From positions 1 through 64,000 of the forward strand of contig CAWKLQ010000002.1 in assembly GCA_963850525.1 (NCBI GenBank): a stretch of DNA of 64,000 bases. The letters are read 5' to 3'. This stretch comes from JAEMQF01 sp963850525 (GTDB lineage: Bacteria > Pseudomonadota > Gammaproteobacteria > Burkholderiales > Burkholderiaceae_C). Below, piece by piece: positions 17,281-26,619 of this stretch. The notes below the pieces were generated by a model that was given only the letters and a program-made list of their open reading frames with translations, did no database searches and had not been told where the DNA came from. Both the position numbers and the translations under genes were made by a program. Numbering within the stretch: the stretch's first letter is position 1; each line of letters starts with the position of its first letter.

Positions 17281-18063
17281 ATGAGCCAACCCATTCTCAC
17301 CGTGCGCGGCGTCGAACGTCGCTTCGACAAGACTCTGGCGCTGCAGGCCACGGATCTGGACGTCGCGGAGAACGACTTCATTACCATCCTCGGCCCGAGC
17401 GGTTGCGGCAAGAGCACGTTGCTGCGCATCGTCGCCGGGCTGGACCGCCAGACCGCCGGCGAGGTGATGCTCGAAGGCCAGCGCATCGACGGCCCCGGTG
17501 CCGACCGCGGCATGGTGTTCCAGAGCTACACGCTGTTCCCGTGGCTCACGGTGCGCGACAACGTCTGCTTCGGCCTGGTCGAGCGCGGGCTGCCGCGCGC
17601 GCAGCAGCTCGAGATCGCCGACGCCTTCTTGGCCAAGGTGGGACTGCGCGGTTTCGAGAACCACTTCCCGAAGCAGCTCTCGGGCGGCATGCAGCAGCGC
17701 GTCGCGATCGCACGCGCACTGGCGAACGGCCCGCGCATGCTGCTCATGGACGAGCCCTTCGGCGCGCTGGACCACCAGACGCGCGAGCTGATGCAGGAGC
17801 TGCTGCTCGGCATCTGGGAAGCCGAGAAGAAGACGGTGCTCTTCGTCACCCACGACATCGACGAAGCCGTGTTCATGGGCAGCCGCGTGGTGGTGATGAG
17901 CGCACGCCCGGGCCGTATCAAGCTCGACCGCCGCGTCGAGCTGCCGCACCCGCGCCACTACTCCGTCAAGACGACACCGGCTTTCACCGAACTCAAGGCC
18001 GAGCTGACTGAGCAGGTGCGTGTCGAAGTGCGGGCCGCGCAGGCGGCGATGGCCGCCGTATGA
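17281..18063 (+). CDS. ABC transporter ATP-binding protein, SsuB/TauB-like
   Basis: ATPase subunit of 260 residues that powers the importer. Walker A GPSGCGKST is at about residues 38-46, the Q-loop is VFQSYTLFPW, the signature LSGGMQQRVAIARAL, Walker B LLMDEPFGALD, and the switch histidine is in FVTHDIDEAV. The ATG at 17281 starts six bases after the permease stop. It is the last gene of the hutU-hutH-transporter run. Confidence 0.95.
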   Translation: MSQPILTVRGVERRFDKTLALQATDLDVAENDFITILGPSGCGKSTLLRIVAGLDRQTAGEVMLEGQRIDGPGADRGMVFQSYTLFPWLTVRDNVCFGLVERGLPRAQQLEIADAFLAKVGLRGFENHFPKQLSGGMQQRVAIARALANGPRMLLMDEPFGALDHQTRELMQELLLGIWEAEKKTVLFVTHDIDEAVFMGSRVVVMSARPGRIKLDRRVELPHPRHYSVKTTPAFTELKAELTEQVRVEVRAAQAAMAAV

Positions 18064-18178
18064 CACGCTGCGGGCCGTCGACGGGGCGCAGCACGAGGTC
18101 GCGGTGCAAGACGCGAATTTCCGCCACTTGGCCTGGCGCCCGCTTTCTTGCAGCGCGCGGCTGCCTCAGTCAACTCAA

Positions 18179-19066
18179 TCAATCATCCGAACTTCGCGCC
18201 GCACGGTAAGCCGCCGCGACGGTCTTGGCGAGCAGGCGTTGGCCGGTGAGGCTGGGGTGCACGTCGCAGGTGAAGGGTGAGGTCTGCGGGTTGCTTCCGT
18301 TGAGCAGGCCCGCCAGGCACGTCTTGCCCCCCGCCGCGGCGGTGGCATTGCGGAAAGCGGTGAAGGCGTCAGCGACGACGGCGCCGTTGGCTGCGGCCGC
18401 AGCCGCCAAGGCGTTATTCAGCGCGACGGTCAGCCCGGTTTGCGCGGCGTCGCTGTAATCCAGCGAGAAGTAGTTGACGACCATCAGCACGCCCTTGAAG
18501 CCGGTCGCGCGCAAGTTGCTGAGGGAGGTGTTCAGGTTGGTGAACACGGCGCCGAGCGCTGCCGGCAGGCCGGCCTGGATGCAAGCCGGGTCATTGCGGC
18601 ACGCAGCGATCAGCAAAAATCCGTCGTTCGCGCCCAGGCTCAAGGTGACGAGTCGAGTCCGCTTGTTCGCGCCGAGATAGGCGGTGGCGAATTCCAGCTG
18701 CGTGGCAGCGTACGCCGCGTGCAGCGGGAAGTTGGCGCGAAACGGCCGGCAGCCGTTGTCGGCGCCGGTGAGCGAGAGGAACCCTGCTGTGGTCTCGCCC
18801 GGGCATGACGCGTTTGTCGCGTTCAGCCGCAATGCGTTGCCGACGATCTCGGGGTAGCCCAGGAAGTTGTCGGGATTGACGTACGCAAACCCGTCTTGCG
18901 TGATGTAGCCGAACACGACGCTGTCGCCCAGCGCCAGCATCTTGCCGCGGCCGTTGTCGGAGTCGGCCCACGCCAACGCCGTGGCGCCGGTGAGTGCCAA
19001 TGCGAGCGCGGCGCGCCCGGCGCAATGCGTCGCGAATTTGATCAAACGACCTAGAGATGAAGGCAT
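18179..19066 (-). CDS. Exported SGNH/GDSL-family hydrolase
   Basis: Predicted secreted lipase or esterase of 295 residues. A signal peptide spans about residues 1-35. The catalytic blocks are GDSVVFGY (block I serine), the glycine and asparagine region near NATNASCPGET, LGANDG (block III Asn) and DVHPS near the end (Asp and His of block V). It has no obvious partner. The neighbours are the hut transporter, in convergent orientation, and an AraC regulator upstream in the same direction with a gap of about 120 bases. The natural ester substrate cannot be told from sequence. Confidence 0.85.
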   Translation of the reverse strand: MPSSLGRLIKFATHCAGRAALALALTGATALAWADSDNGRGKMLALGDSVVFGYITQDGFAYVNPDNFLGYPEIVGNALRLNATNASCPGETTAGFLSLTGADNGCRPFRANFPLHAAYAATQLEFATAYLGANKRTRLVTLSLGANDGFLLIAACRNDPACIQAGLPAALGAVFTNLNTSLSNLRATGFKGVLMVVNYFSLDYSDAAQTGLTVALNNALAAAAAANGAVVADAFTAFRNATAAAGGKTCLAGLLNGSNPQTSPFTCDVHPSLTGQRLLAKTVAAAYRAARSSDD

Positions 19067-19185
19067 GATTTCCTCGTTGTGTTGAACGACGTGCGCCGGC
19101 CCATCCCTGCGCGCGTGAGTAAGGGCACGACGGTGCTGCGCACGCCGCGAGGCGGCAAGCGGGCAAACCCTGGGGGCCCCTAGAA

Positions 19186-20139
19186 CTAGGGAAGGGATAA
19201 CGCGAGGCGTGAGGCGCGCTCCCGCAACTCGCGTCCGCCCGCGCCGCAATACCGGCGCAGCTGACGGAACAGGGTCTGGCGCGAGCCGAAGCCGCAGCGT
19301 GCCAACACATCGTCCAGCGTGAGCGTGGTGTCTCGAATCAGGCGTTCGGCGGCGCGGGTGCGGGTGCGCGCGAGCAGGGCCATCGGCGTGATGCCGTGCA
19401 CCTGTTGGAAGACGCGCACGAGGTGGTATTTCGACAGCGCGGCCGCGGCGGCGATCTGATCCAGCGTGATCGGTTCTGTGTAGCAGCTGAGGATGAAGTC
19501 GGCCGCACGGTCGACGCGCTCCAGCAGTTCGGCGTGCGCCGAGCGGCTGACCGCCTGCAGGCGACGGCTGCGCTCGCGCCAACCCGGCTCGGCCCGCAGC
19601 ATGGCCCACAACAAGTCCTGGAGCTGCTCTTCGAGCCAGGCGTCGTCCGTCTGGCCGTCACGCACGTCTTTGAGCAAGCGCGCGAGCCGCTCGTCCACGC
19701 CCGCATCGAACACCCGCAGGTGCTCGGCAAAGCCGCACGCTGCGCGCGCGACCGAGGGCCCGTGGTCCAGTGCCTGCCGCGCTGCTTGGGCTGCGGCCCC
19801 GGCAAGCTCTTCGGCCATGCCGGGGCGGAAGAAGACGGCCAGGCTCGTCACCGGCGTCGCGCTGCGAATTCGCGCGCCGTAGTGCGCACCCTCATTCAGG
19901 ATCAGGCCGTGCGAATCGCCCACGTCCAGGCGCCGCGAGCCGACCAGATAGTCCTCGGTGCCGCCCCAGGCGCGCTTGATCGACAGCGTCTGCGTGTGCG
20001 GCACAAAATCCGCTTGATTGGCGCGGTAGAGAACCACGGCATTCTCGCGGCCCCAGCGCTCGTAGAACCAGCGGCGAAACGCGGCGTTGGCGCGCGTGGG
20101 CGGGCGCGGCGGCAAGTCGGGCAGCTGGCGCAAGATCAT
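19186..20139 (-). CDS. AraC-family transcriptional regulator
   Basis: A 317-residue DNA-binding protein. The N-terminal cupin-like sensing half is weakly conserved (SHGLILNEGAHYG, VTSLAVFFRPG). The C-terminal AraC double helix-turn-helix (about 215-310) shows ITLDQIAAAAALSKYHLVRVF, the linker TRAAERLIRDT and LDDVLARCGFGSRQTLFRQL. The ATG at 20139 was preferred to a much longer upstream extension that overlaps the divergent gene. Its target may be the divergent lipocalin-like gene 88 bases away or the downstream SGNH hydrolase; no operator was identified. Confidence 0.88.
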   Translation of the reverse strand: MILRQLPDLPPRPPTRANAAFRRWFYERWGRENAVVLYRANQADFVPHTQTLSIKRAWGGTEDYLVGSRRLDVGDSHGLILNEGAHYGARIRSATPVTSLAVFFRPGMAEELAGAAAQAARQALDHGPSVARAACGFAEHLRVFDAGVDERLARLLKDVRDGQTDDAWLEEQLQDLLWAMLRAEPGWRERSRRLQAVSRSAHAELLERVDRAADFILSCYTEPITLDQIAAAAALSKYHLVRVFQQVHGITPMALLARTRTRAAERLIRDTTLTLDDVLARCGFGSRQTLFRQLRRYCGAGGRELRERASRLALSLP

Positions 20140-20227
20140 GGCGGTGGCTGGGCTGAGTGGCGCGCGGGGCGCGTCGCGCAAGCAATGCAACACCCGGGGC
20201 TGTCGGGACGCCGTATTCTCGCCGCGC

Positions 20228-20734
20228 ATGAAGATCCTTTCCACCCTGCTTGCCCTTGGGCTGGCCTTGTCGATGAGCGCAGCCCATCCCGCCCAACCCG
20301 CGGACCTTTTCGACTTCTGGGTCGGCGACTGGAACGTGAGCTGGAAAAACGCCGACGGCACGCCGGGCAAGGCGCGCAATCGCGTCGTGAAGATTCTGGG
20401 CGGCGCCGTGCTCGAGGAAACTTTCGAACAAGACGCTGCCGACCCGCCGCCCCTGCTGCTCGGGCGGTCCTTGTCGGTATTGCACAAGGCCAGCGGAACC
20501 TGGAAGCAAGCGTGGGCCGACAACCAGGGCGGCTTCTTTGCCTTCACCGCCAGCGTCGAGGGCGACAAGCGAATCTTTGCCACCGACGTTCGAACCGACG
20601 GCGACAAGCAGCGCGCGCAGCGCATGGTGTTCTACGCAATCCAGCCGAACAGCTTCACCTGGGACTGGGAAGGCACGAGCGACGGCGGGCGCAGTTGGGC
20701 GCTGCTGTGGCGGCTCGAATACCGGCGCCGCTGA
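20228..20734 (+). CDS. Small exported protein, lipocalin-like (DUF1579-type)
   Basis: A 168-residue protein with a signal peptide (about residues 1-24) followed by a compact beta-rich domain: LFDFWVGDWNVSW at its start and QPNSFTWDWEGTSDGGRSW near its end, a pattern seen in bacterial DUF1579-like lipocalin folds that probably bind a hydrophobic ligand. No enzymatic motif is apparent. It is divergent from the AraC regulator. Function unknown. Confidence 0.7.
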   Translation: MKILSTLLALGLALSMSAAHPAQPADLFDFWVGDWNVSWKNADGTPGKARNRVVKILGGAVLEETFEQDAADPPPLLLGRSLSVLHKASGTWKQAWADNQGGFFAFTASVEGDKRIFATDVRTDGDKQRAQRMVFYAIQPNSFTWDWEGTSDGGRSWALLWRLEYRRR

Positions 20735-20894
20735 GCCAGTCGCCCAAGCTCCTGCGTCGCCTTCTTCGGTTCGGCCACGGCCTGCCGGGCCTCCCTGATC
20801 GGCCGGCAGAGCACAAACCCTCTTGGGGAGAACGCCCGGACCTCTTAGGATTGCGCTCCGATCCTTGATCCACACCCTCGCGGTGCCCAGCGGC

Positions 20895-22700
20895 GTGTCT
20901 GACTTCTTTTCCAACCCCCGCATGATCGCGCCTGCCCAGGCGTTGCGCACGCTGCGCGCTGACGGCAGCGTCGTGCTGCGTTCGCCGCAGACGCTGGGCC
21001 CCTATGCGCGCTGCGTCGGCGAGTGGCTCGAGCACTGGGCCAAGGCAACGCCTGACGCGCCGGCGCTTGCCGAGCGCGATCCGTCGGACGCGTGGCGGCG
21101 CATGAACTGGCGCGAAGTGCGCACCGCAGTGGGCGCACTCGCGCAAAGCCTGCTCACGCTGAACCTGCCTGCCGCCAAGCCGGTGGTGATCCTGTCCGAC
21201 AACTCGATCGCCCACGCGCTGCTGATGCTCGCCGCGATGCACGTCGGGCGCCCGGTGTGTGCGGTGTCGAGCGCGTATTCGCGGCTGACGAAGAACTACA
21301 CGAAGATCCAGGGCATTCTGCGCACGCTCGACCCGGCGCTGATCTACGCGGCCGACGCCGCCAGCTACGGCGCAGCGATTGCGGCGTGCGCCATCGACGC
21401 GGTGACGGTGTTCGGCCGCGGGGCTGAAACCGTGCCTGGCGCGATCGCCTTCGAGACCCTGCTTGCCACCGTGGAGGGCGCGGGCGTGCAAGCCGCGTTC
21501 AACGCGAACCAGCCCGATGACCACGCCAAATACCTGCTCACGTCGGGTTCGACCGGCCAGCCCAAGGTCGTGATCAATACGCACCGCATGCTTTGCGCGA
21601 ACCAGCAGATGGTGGCGCAGGCGTGGCGCTTCCTCGCCGTCGAAAAGCCCGTGCTGCTCGATTGGCTGCCCTGGAGCCATACGTTTGGTGGCAACCACAA
21701 CTTCAACCTCGTGCTGCGCAACGGCGGCACGCTTTACGTCGACGAGGGGCGCCCGGCGCCTAACCTGATTGACAAGACGGTGCGCAACCTGCGCGAGGTG
21801 CGGCCGAATCTGCACTTCAACGTGCCGCGCGGCCTGGACATGTTGCTGCCGTTCTTCGAGGCCGACGCAGCCCTGGCACGCGATTGCCTGGCGCGCCTTC
21901 GCGCCGTTTTCTACGCGGGGGCGGCGCTGCCGGCGTCCACATGGAAGAGATTGATTGCCGTGGCGGACAAAGTGCGCGACGAGCCACTCTGGCTCACCAC
22001 CGCCTGGGGCTCCACCGAAACCGCACCCGCCGTGACGAGTGCGCACTGGCGCCTGGAGGGGGCGGGCTGCATCGGCAATCCGCTGCCGGGCGTGGAGCTG
22101 AAGCTCGTGCCGAACGGCGAGAAACACGAATTGCGCGTGCGCGGCGTGACGGTGTTCCCGGGCTACCGCAACGCGCCGGAGTTGACTGCCTCAGCGTTCG
22201 ACGAAGAAGGTTTTTACAGAATCGGCGACGCAGGTTACCTCGTCGACGAGGCGCACCCCGAGCGCGGCGTGATGTTCGACGGGCGCGTCGCCGAGGACTT
22301 CAAGCTCTCCAGCGGCACCTGGGTGTCGGTGGGAATGCTGCGCCTGAAGAGCGTCTCCGCGTTCGCGCCGTTTGCGCAAGACGTGGTCATCACCGGCCAC
22401 GAACGCGACGAGGTCGGCGCCCTCGTGTTCCCCAGTGCGGCGTGTGCGTCGCTGAGCGCCGACGCGCTCGCCGCCAAGATTGGCGCGGCGCTCGACGCCC
22501 TGGCTGCGCAGGGCGGCGGCTCGTCGCAGACGCCGGTGCGTGCCATGATGCTGACCGAGCCGCCGAGCGCCGACGCTGGCGAGATCACCGACAAAGGCTA
22601 CGTGAACCAGCGCGCCGTGCTGACGCGGCGCGCCGCGGAAGTGGAGCTGCTTTACGCCGCAGATCCGCAGCCGCGTGTGATCCGCGCTTCGAACGTTTGA
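20895..22700 (+). CDS. Feruloyl-CoA synthetase-like acyl-CoA ligase
   Basis: ATP-dependent ligase of about 600 residues activating an aromatic or other carboxylic acid to its CoA thioester. The AMP-binding motif YLLTSGSTGQPKVV, the core LTTAWGSTETAP and the hinge region YRIGDAGYLVDEAHPERG are clear, and LGPYARCVGEWLEHWA at the N-terminus is characteristic of the feruloyl-CoA synthetase branch. The usual lysine-containing C-terminal motif is replaced by GEITDKGYVNQRAVL, as in that branch. The start is uncertain: GTG 20895, ATG 20922 or an upstream codon. It is first in a run with a TctC-type receptor, a PaaK-type ligase and a thiolase. Confidence 0.85.
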   Translation: MSDFFSNPRMIAPAQALRTLRADGSVVLRSPQTLGPYARCVGEWLEHWAKATPDAPALAERDPSDAWRRMNWREVRTAVGALAQSLLTLNLPAAKPVVILSDNSIAHALLMLAAMHVGRPVCAVSSAYSRLTKNYTKIQGILRTLDPALIYAADAASYGAAIAACAIDAVTVFGRGAETVPGAIAFETLLATVEGAGVQAAFNANQPDDHAKYLLTSGSTGQPKVVINTHRMLCANQQMVAQAWRFLAVEKPVLLDWLPWSHTFGGNHNFNLVLRNGGTLYVDEGRPAPNLIDKTVRNLREVRPNLHFNVPRGLDMLLPFFEADAALARDCLARLRAVFYAGAALPASTWKRLIAVADKVRDEPLWLTTAWGSTETAPAVTSAHWRLEGAGCIGNPLPGVELKLVPNGEKHELRVRGVTVFPGYRNAPELTASAFDEEGFYRIGDAGYLVDEAHPERGVMFDGRVAEDFKLSSGTWVSVGMLRLKSVSAFAPFAQDVVITGHERDEVGALVFPSAACASLSADALAAKIGAALDALAAQGGGSSQTPVRAMMLTEPPSADAGEITDKGYVNQRAVLTRRAAEVELLYAADPQPRVIRASNV

Positions 22701-22730
22701 ACCTTCAACTTGATGATGATGGAGAACCGC

Positions 22731-23726
22731 ATGAACTCACGCAGACGATTGATTCAAGCCACCCTCGGCTCCGCCGCGCTCGCCACGCTCGGCGTGCGCA
22801 GCGCGAGCGCGCAAGCGCTGGACCAGGTGAAGTTCATCTACGGCTTTCCGGCCGGCAGCGCGGGCGACATCGTCGCGCGCCGTGTCGCCGAAAAGATCGC
22901 CGGCAGCGCGTATTCGAAGAACGCCGGTTTGGTCGAGAACAAGCCCGGCGCTGGCGGGCGCATCGCGCTCGATGCGCTCAAGGCGTCGGCTGCCGACGGC
23001 GCGACGCTGTGCCTGTCGCCGTTTTCCTGCACGTCGATCTATCCGCATGTGTACGGCGCCAAACTCAGCTACGACCCGCTGCGCGACTTCGTTCCTGTCT
23101 CGATCGCCGCGCTCATGTTCCACGGCCTGGCGGTCGGGCCGATGGTTCCGGCGAGCGTGAAAGACGTCAGAGGTTTTCTCGACTGGGCGAAAGCGAACCC
23201 GAAAGACGCGAACTACGGATCGCCCGCAGCGGGCTCGACGCCGCACTTCATCGGCGCGCTGCTCGGGTTGAACAACGGCGTCGACTTGAAGCATGTGCCA
23301 TATCGCGGTTCGGTGCCCGGCGTGACTGATGTGGTGGGCGGTCAGATCGCGGCGATGATGACACCGAGCGGCGACTTCATCGCGAACCACAAGGCCGGCA
23401 AGCTGCGCATTCTCGCGACCTCGGGCGCGAAGCGCTCGCCCTTCATTCCCGACGTGGCGACGTTTGCCGAACAAGGTTTCCCCGAGTTCGTCGTCGAAGA
23501 GTGGTTCGGTTTCTACGCGCCGGCGCGCACGCCAGTCGCGGTGCTGGCAGCAGCCAATGCGGCGATCACTGCGGCGCTCAAGGACAAGGCCTTGATCGAT
23601 GGCCTCGGTGTCGTCGGCCTGGTGGCGCAGGGCTCCACTGCCGAAGAAATGGCGCGCAGCCAGAAGGCCGAGTTCGAGCGCTGGGGGCCGCTCGTGAAGA
23701 AGACCGGGTTCACCGGAGATTCTTGA
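22731..23726 (+). CDS. Tripartite tricarboxylate transporter receptor, Bug/TctC family
   Basis: Periplasmic binding protein of 331 residues. The Arg-rich twin-arginine-like start (NSRRRLIQATLGSAAL) and signal end near residue 26 are followed by FIYGFPAGSAGDIVARRVAE and NKPGAGGRIALDALKA, the ligand-pocket loops of the Bug family, then GSTPHFIGALL and VPYRGSVPGVTDVVGGQI. ATG 22731 is chosen for the signal peptide. These receptors are greatly expanded in Burkholderiales, often as orphans beside catabolic genes. Here it sits inside a CoA-ligase operon, so it probably captures the carboxylate that the ligases activate. Confidence 0.92.
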   Translation: MNSRRRLIQATLGSAALATLGVRSASAQALDQVKFIYGFPAGSAGDIVARRVAEKIAGSAYSKNAGLVENKPGAGGRIALDALKASAADGATLCLSPFSCTSIYPHVYGAKLSYDPLRDFVPVSIAALMFHGLAVGPMVPASVKDVRGFLDWAKANPKDANYGSPAAGSTPHFIGALLGLNNGVDLKHVPYRGSVPGVTDVVGGQIAAMMTPSGDFIANHKAGKLRILATSGAKRSPFIPDVATFAEQGFPEFVVEEWFGFYAPARTPVAVLAAANAAITAALKDKALIDGLGVVGLVAQGSTAEEMARSQKAEFERWGPLVKKTGFTGDS

Positions 23727-23734
23727 GCTGCGGC

Positions 23735-25132
23735 GTGACGCTGGTCCACACGGCCCAACGCGGCGAATATTGGAACGCCGAACTCGAGACGCAGCCTTGG
23801 GCCGAAGTCGAGCGCTGGCAGGCGCAGCAGATTGGCGCGATGCTCGCGCCGCTGCGCCAGCGCTCACGTTTGTATTCGCGCCTGCACGCGGCGCTGCCGG
23901 CGCAGCCGCCCATGCGCAGCCTCGCCGACCTGCAGGCGCTGCCGTTCACGATGAAGGACGACCTGCGTGTCGCTCAGGATGAGGCGACCGAATTGACGCC
24001 GTTCGGCGCAAACCAGGCCGCCGAACTCGGCGACATCGTGCAGGCCGTCTCGTCGTCGGGCACGACCGGCAAGCCGCTTTACTTTGCGCTCACCGCAGCC
24101 GACGCAGACCGTTGGGGCGACGCGATCGCCAACACTTTCTTCACGGCGGGAATCCGACGCAGCGACGTCGTCGCGCACCTCGTCAGTTTGCCGATGGTCG
24201 CGGGCGGCTTGCCTTATGCCGACGGCTTTCGCCGGGTCGGCGCCACGCTGTGCTGGCTCGGCGGCTTTCCCACGGACCGCATCCTTCGCGAAATGCGCCG
24301 CCTGCGCGCGACCACCGTGCTCGCCACCACGTCGTTTGGCCTGTACCTGGCCAATCAATGGGACGATGTGGGCGCCGAGACCGGCATCCCGTCAAGTTTG
24401 CGCAAGATGCTCGGCGGCGGCGAGCCGGGGCTCGACCAGCCGGAAATCCGCGCGCGAATCGGCGCCGGTCTGAAGATCAACCACGTGCGCGACATGATGG
24501 GCCTGTGCGACGTGATCCCGGCGATGTGGAGCGAGTGCGACGTGCAGGACGGAATGCACTTCAACGCGCAAAAGCACGTCGCGGTCGAACTCATCGACCC
24601 GCACAGCGGCGACGTGCTGCCCTGGCGCGAAGGTGCCACCGGCGAGCTCGTCTACACGGCGCTCGCGCGCGACGCGACGCCGCTCGTGCGCTACCGCTCG
24701 CGCGACCACGCGCTCATCACCGGCACGCAACGCTGCGCGTGCGGGCGCACGAGCCCACGAATTCGCTGCATCGGGCGCACCGACGACATGCTCATCTACA
24801 AGGCGATGAACGTATTCCCCACCGCGATCCGCGACGTGATCGCGCAAGGCTTTGCGGGCCAGGTCGAGCCCTTGATTCGCATCTGGAAGGAGCACCAGGA
24901 CCAGGTGCGCTTCGACGCGCCGATTCCCGTCGACGTCGAAGCCACGGCCGACGCTCCGCCCGAAGGCTATGCTCAGCTGGGCGCGTTGATCGAGGCGCTG
25001 GTGCGCACGCATTTGCAGGTGCGGATCGCGCCGCGGATCGTCGCGCCGGGGTCGCTCGCGCGCGGCACGTACAAGAACTCGCTGCTCGCAGTGCGCGGCA
25101 GCGCCGATGTCTCTCCACCGAAACCATCATGA
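23735..25132 (+). CDS. Phenylacetate-CoA ligase family protein (PaaK-like)
   Basis: AMP-forming aryl-CoA ligase of about 465 residues. The nucleotide motif VSSSGTTGKPLYF, the central LGGGEPGLD, the acceptor GELVYTALARDATPLVRYR and the cysteine-containing CACGRTSPRI are all PaaK-family features. The C-terminal AMP_C2 domain starts near IGRTDDMLIYKAMNVFP. The GTG at 23735 is used; a TTG at 23723 is also in frame behind a GGAG. The stop overlaps the thiolase ATG. With the upstream acyl-CoA synthetase this makes two ligases in one operon, which suggests two substrates or two activation steps. Confidence 0.88.
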   Translation: MTLVHTAQRGEYWNAELETQPWAEVERWQAQQIGAMLAPLRQRSRLYSRLHAALPAQPPMRSLADLQALPFTMKDDLRVAQDEATELTPFGANQAAELGDIVQAVSSSGTTGKPLYFALTAADADRWGDAIANTFFTAGIRRSDVVAHLVSLPMVAGGLPYADGFRRVGATLCWLGGFPTDRILREMRRLRATTVLATTSFGLYLANQWDDVGAETGIPSSLRKMLGGGEPGLDQPEIRARIGAGLKINHVRDMMGLCDVIPAMWSECDVQDGMHFNAQKHVAVELIDPHSGDVLPWREGATGELVYTALARDATPLVRYRSRDHALITGTQRCACGRTSPRIRCIGRTDDMLIYKAMNVFPTAIRDVIAQGFAGQVEPLIRIWKEHQDQVRFDAPIPVDVEATADAPPEGYAQLGALIEALVRTHLQVRIAPRIVAPGSLARGTYKNSLLAVRGSADVSPPKPS

Positions 25133-26319
25133 AATTCGACAACGTCTATTTCAGCGCACGCCACCTCTGGGCGTCGCCCTTCGTTCGCTGGCAGGGCAGC
25201 CTGGCCGATGTCTCGAGTCTGGACCTGGCGGTGGCAGTGACGCGCGACGCGCTCGCGCGGCTCGAGTTCGACCCGGCGCAAGTGAATCAGATCGTGCTCG
25301 GCACGACGATCCCGCAGCCGCACAGCTTCTTCGGCGCGCCGTGGGTCGCGGCGCGACTGGGCATGACGGGAATCAGCGGCCCGCACATCGCGCAGGCCTG
25401 CGCCACGTCGGTGGCTTGCATCGTTGCCGCGGCGCAAACGGTGCAGGGCGAGGGCGGCGACGCGACGTCGCTCGTGGTCACGACGGACCGCACGAGCAAC
25501 GGGCCTTTGCTCATCTACCCGCGCTCGTTGGCCCCAGGCGGCGCGCCGGCCACGGAGAATTGGGTGCTCGATAACTTTGCCGCAGACCCCTGGACGGGAG
25601 AGGCGATGGTGCAGACCGCCGAGGCGGTGGGCCGGGACGGCGCGATGTCGCGCAGCGCGCTGGACGAGCTGACGCTGCTGCGCTACACGCAATACCAGCG
25701 AGCCCTCGCCGACGATCGCAAGTTCCAGCGACGCTGGATGCAACCGGTGAGCGTTCTCAAGGGCAAGCACAAACTGCTTGTCGAAGCGGACGAAGGCGTT
25801 CACGCTTACACCGCAGAAGGACTCGCCGCGTTGAAACCCGTGATGCAGGGCGGCTTGACGACGTACGGCTCGCAAACCCACCCAGCTGACGGAACGGCGG
25901 GCGCGATCCTGTGCCGCGGCGGGCGCGCCCGCGACCTGGCGCAGGGCGAGGGCGTGGTGCGCCTGCTCGCCGCTGGGTTTGCGCGCGCCGAAAAAGGCCG
26001 CATGCCCAAGGCCGCGACGCTCGCCGCGCAGCGCGCGCTCGCCAGCGCCGGTGTGACGATCGAGCAGGTCAAGCAAGTGACGACGCACAACCCATTCGCC
26101 GTGAACGACCTGTGGTTCGCGCAGCAGACCGGCTATCCGCTCGAGCGCATGAACGCTTATGGCTGCAGCTTGATCTTCGGCCACCCGCAGGCGCCCACCG
26201 GCCTGCGCTCGATCGTCGAGCTGGTGCACGCGCTGCGCGAAGCGGGGGGCGGCATCGGCTTGTTCACCGGCTGCGCTGCGGGGGATACCGGCGCGGCGCT
26301 CGTCATTTCGGTCGAGTAG
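25129..26319 (+). CDS. Thiolase-family protein (acetyl-CoA acetyltransferase-like)
   Basis: Likely cleaves or condenses beta-ketoacyl-CoA; 396 residues, the family length. The nucleophile cysteine is in AQACATSVACI near residue 88, a histidine lies in THNPFAVND, the GHP motif appears as YGCSLIFGHPQAPTG, and the second cysteine is in FTGCAAGDTGAA. The two glycines that normally precede the GHP motif (NxxGGxxxxGHP) are GC here and the C-terminal CxGGG is GCAAG, so it belongs to a divergent branch with a possibly different substrate. The start overlaps the ligase stop (ATGA). Confidence 0.85.
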   Translation: MKFDNVYFSARHLWASPFVRWQGSLADVSSLDLAVAVTRDALARLEFDPAQVNQIVLGTTIPQPHSFFGAPWVAARLGMTGISGPHIAQACATSVACIVAAAQTVQGEGGDATSLVVTTDRTSNGPLLIYPRSLAPGGAPATENWVLDNFAADPWTGEAMVQTAEAVGRDGAMSRSALDELTLLRYTQYQRALADDRKFQRRWMQPVSVLKGKHKLLVEADEGVHAYTAEGLAALKPVMQGGLTTYGSQTHPADGTAGAILCRGGRARDLAQGEGVVRLLAAGFARAEKGRMPKAATLAAQRALASAGVTIEQVKQVTTHNPFAVNDLWFAQQTGYPLERMNAYGCSLIFGHPQAPTGLRSIVELVHALREAGGGIGLFTGCAAGDTGAALVISVE

Positions 26320-26414
26320 GCGCTTCGCGAGGCGCGGCTGTGCACTGAGTTTCAGTGGCGGCCTTCGGCCCGTTGCTGACGTTCGATGTGGCGTCGAGGC
26401 TTGCCCAACAAGCT

Positions 26415-26515
26415 CGTCATCCCGGCGAAAGCCGGGATCCACCGGTTGCACGCGATGAACGCTTCGCTGGACGCGCGACTTCCACGGGTGGATCCCGGCT
26501 TTCGCCGGGATGACG
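26415..26515. repeat. REP-like inverted repeat, 26-base arms
   Basis: CGTCATCCCGGCGAAAGCC and on to 26440 is repeated exactly in reverse complement at 26490-26515, with 49 bases between. Each arm also folds on itself around CCCGGC..GCCGGG. Related sequence stands at 11204-11263. It follows the thiolase gene in a 300-base gene-free stretch and could act as a transcription stop or mRNA 3' stabiliser. Confidence 0.85.
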
Positions 26516-26619
26516 AATATCCTGCGTCGACGCGTGACCGCACCCAAAGCGGATGTTCAAACGGCAGTAATGGGCCGATTGCAGACGGCACGTCGCAATC
26601 GATAGAACGCGAACCCGCG

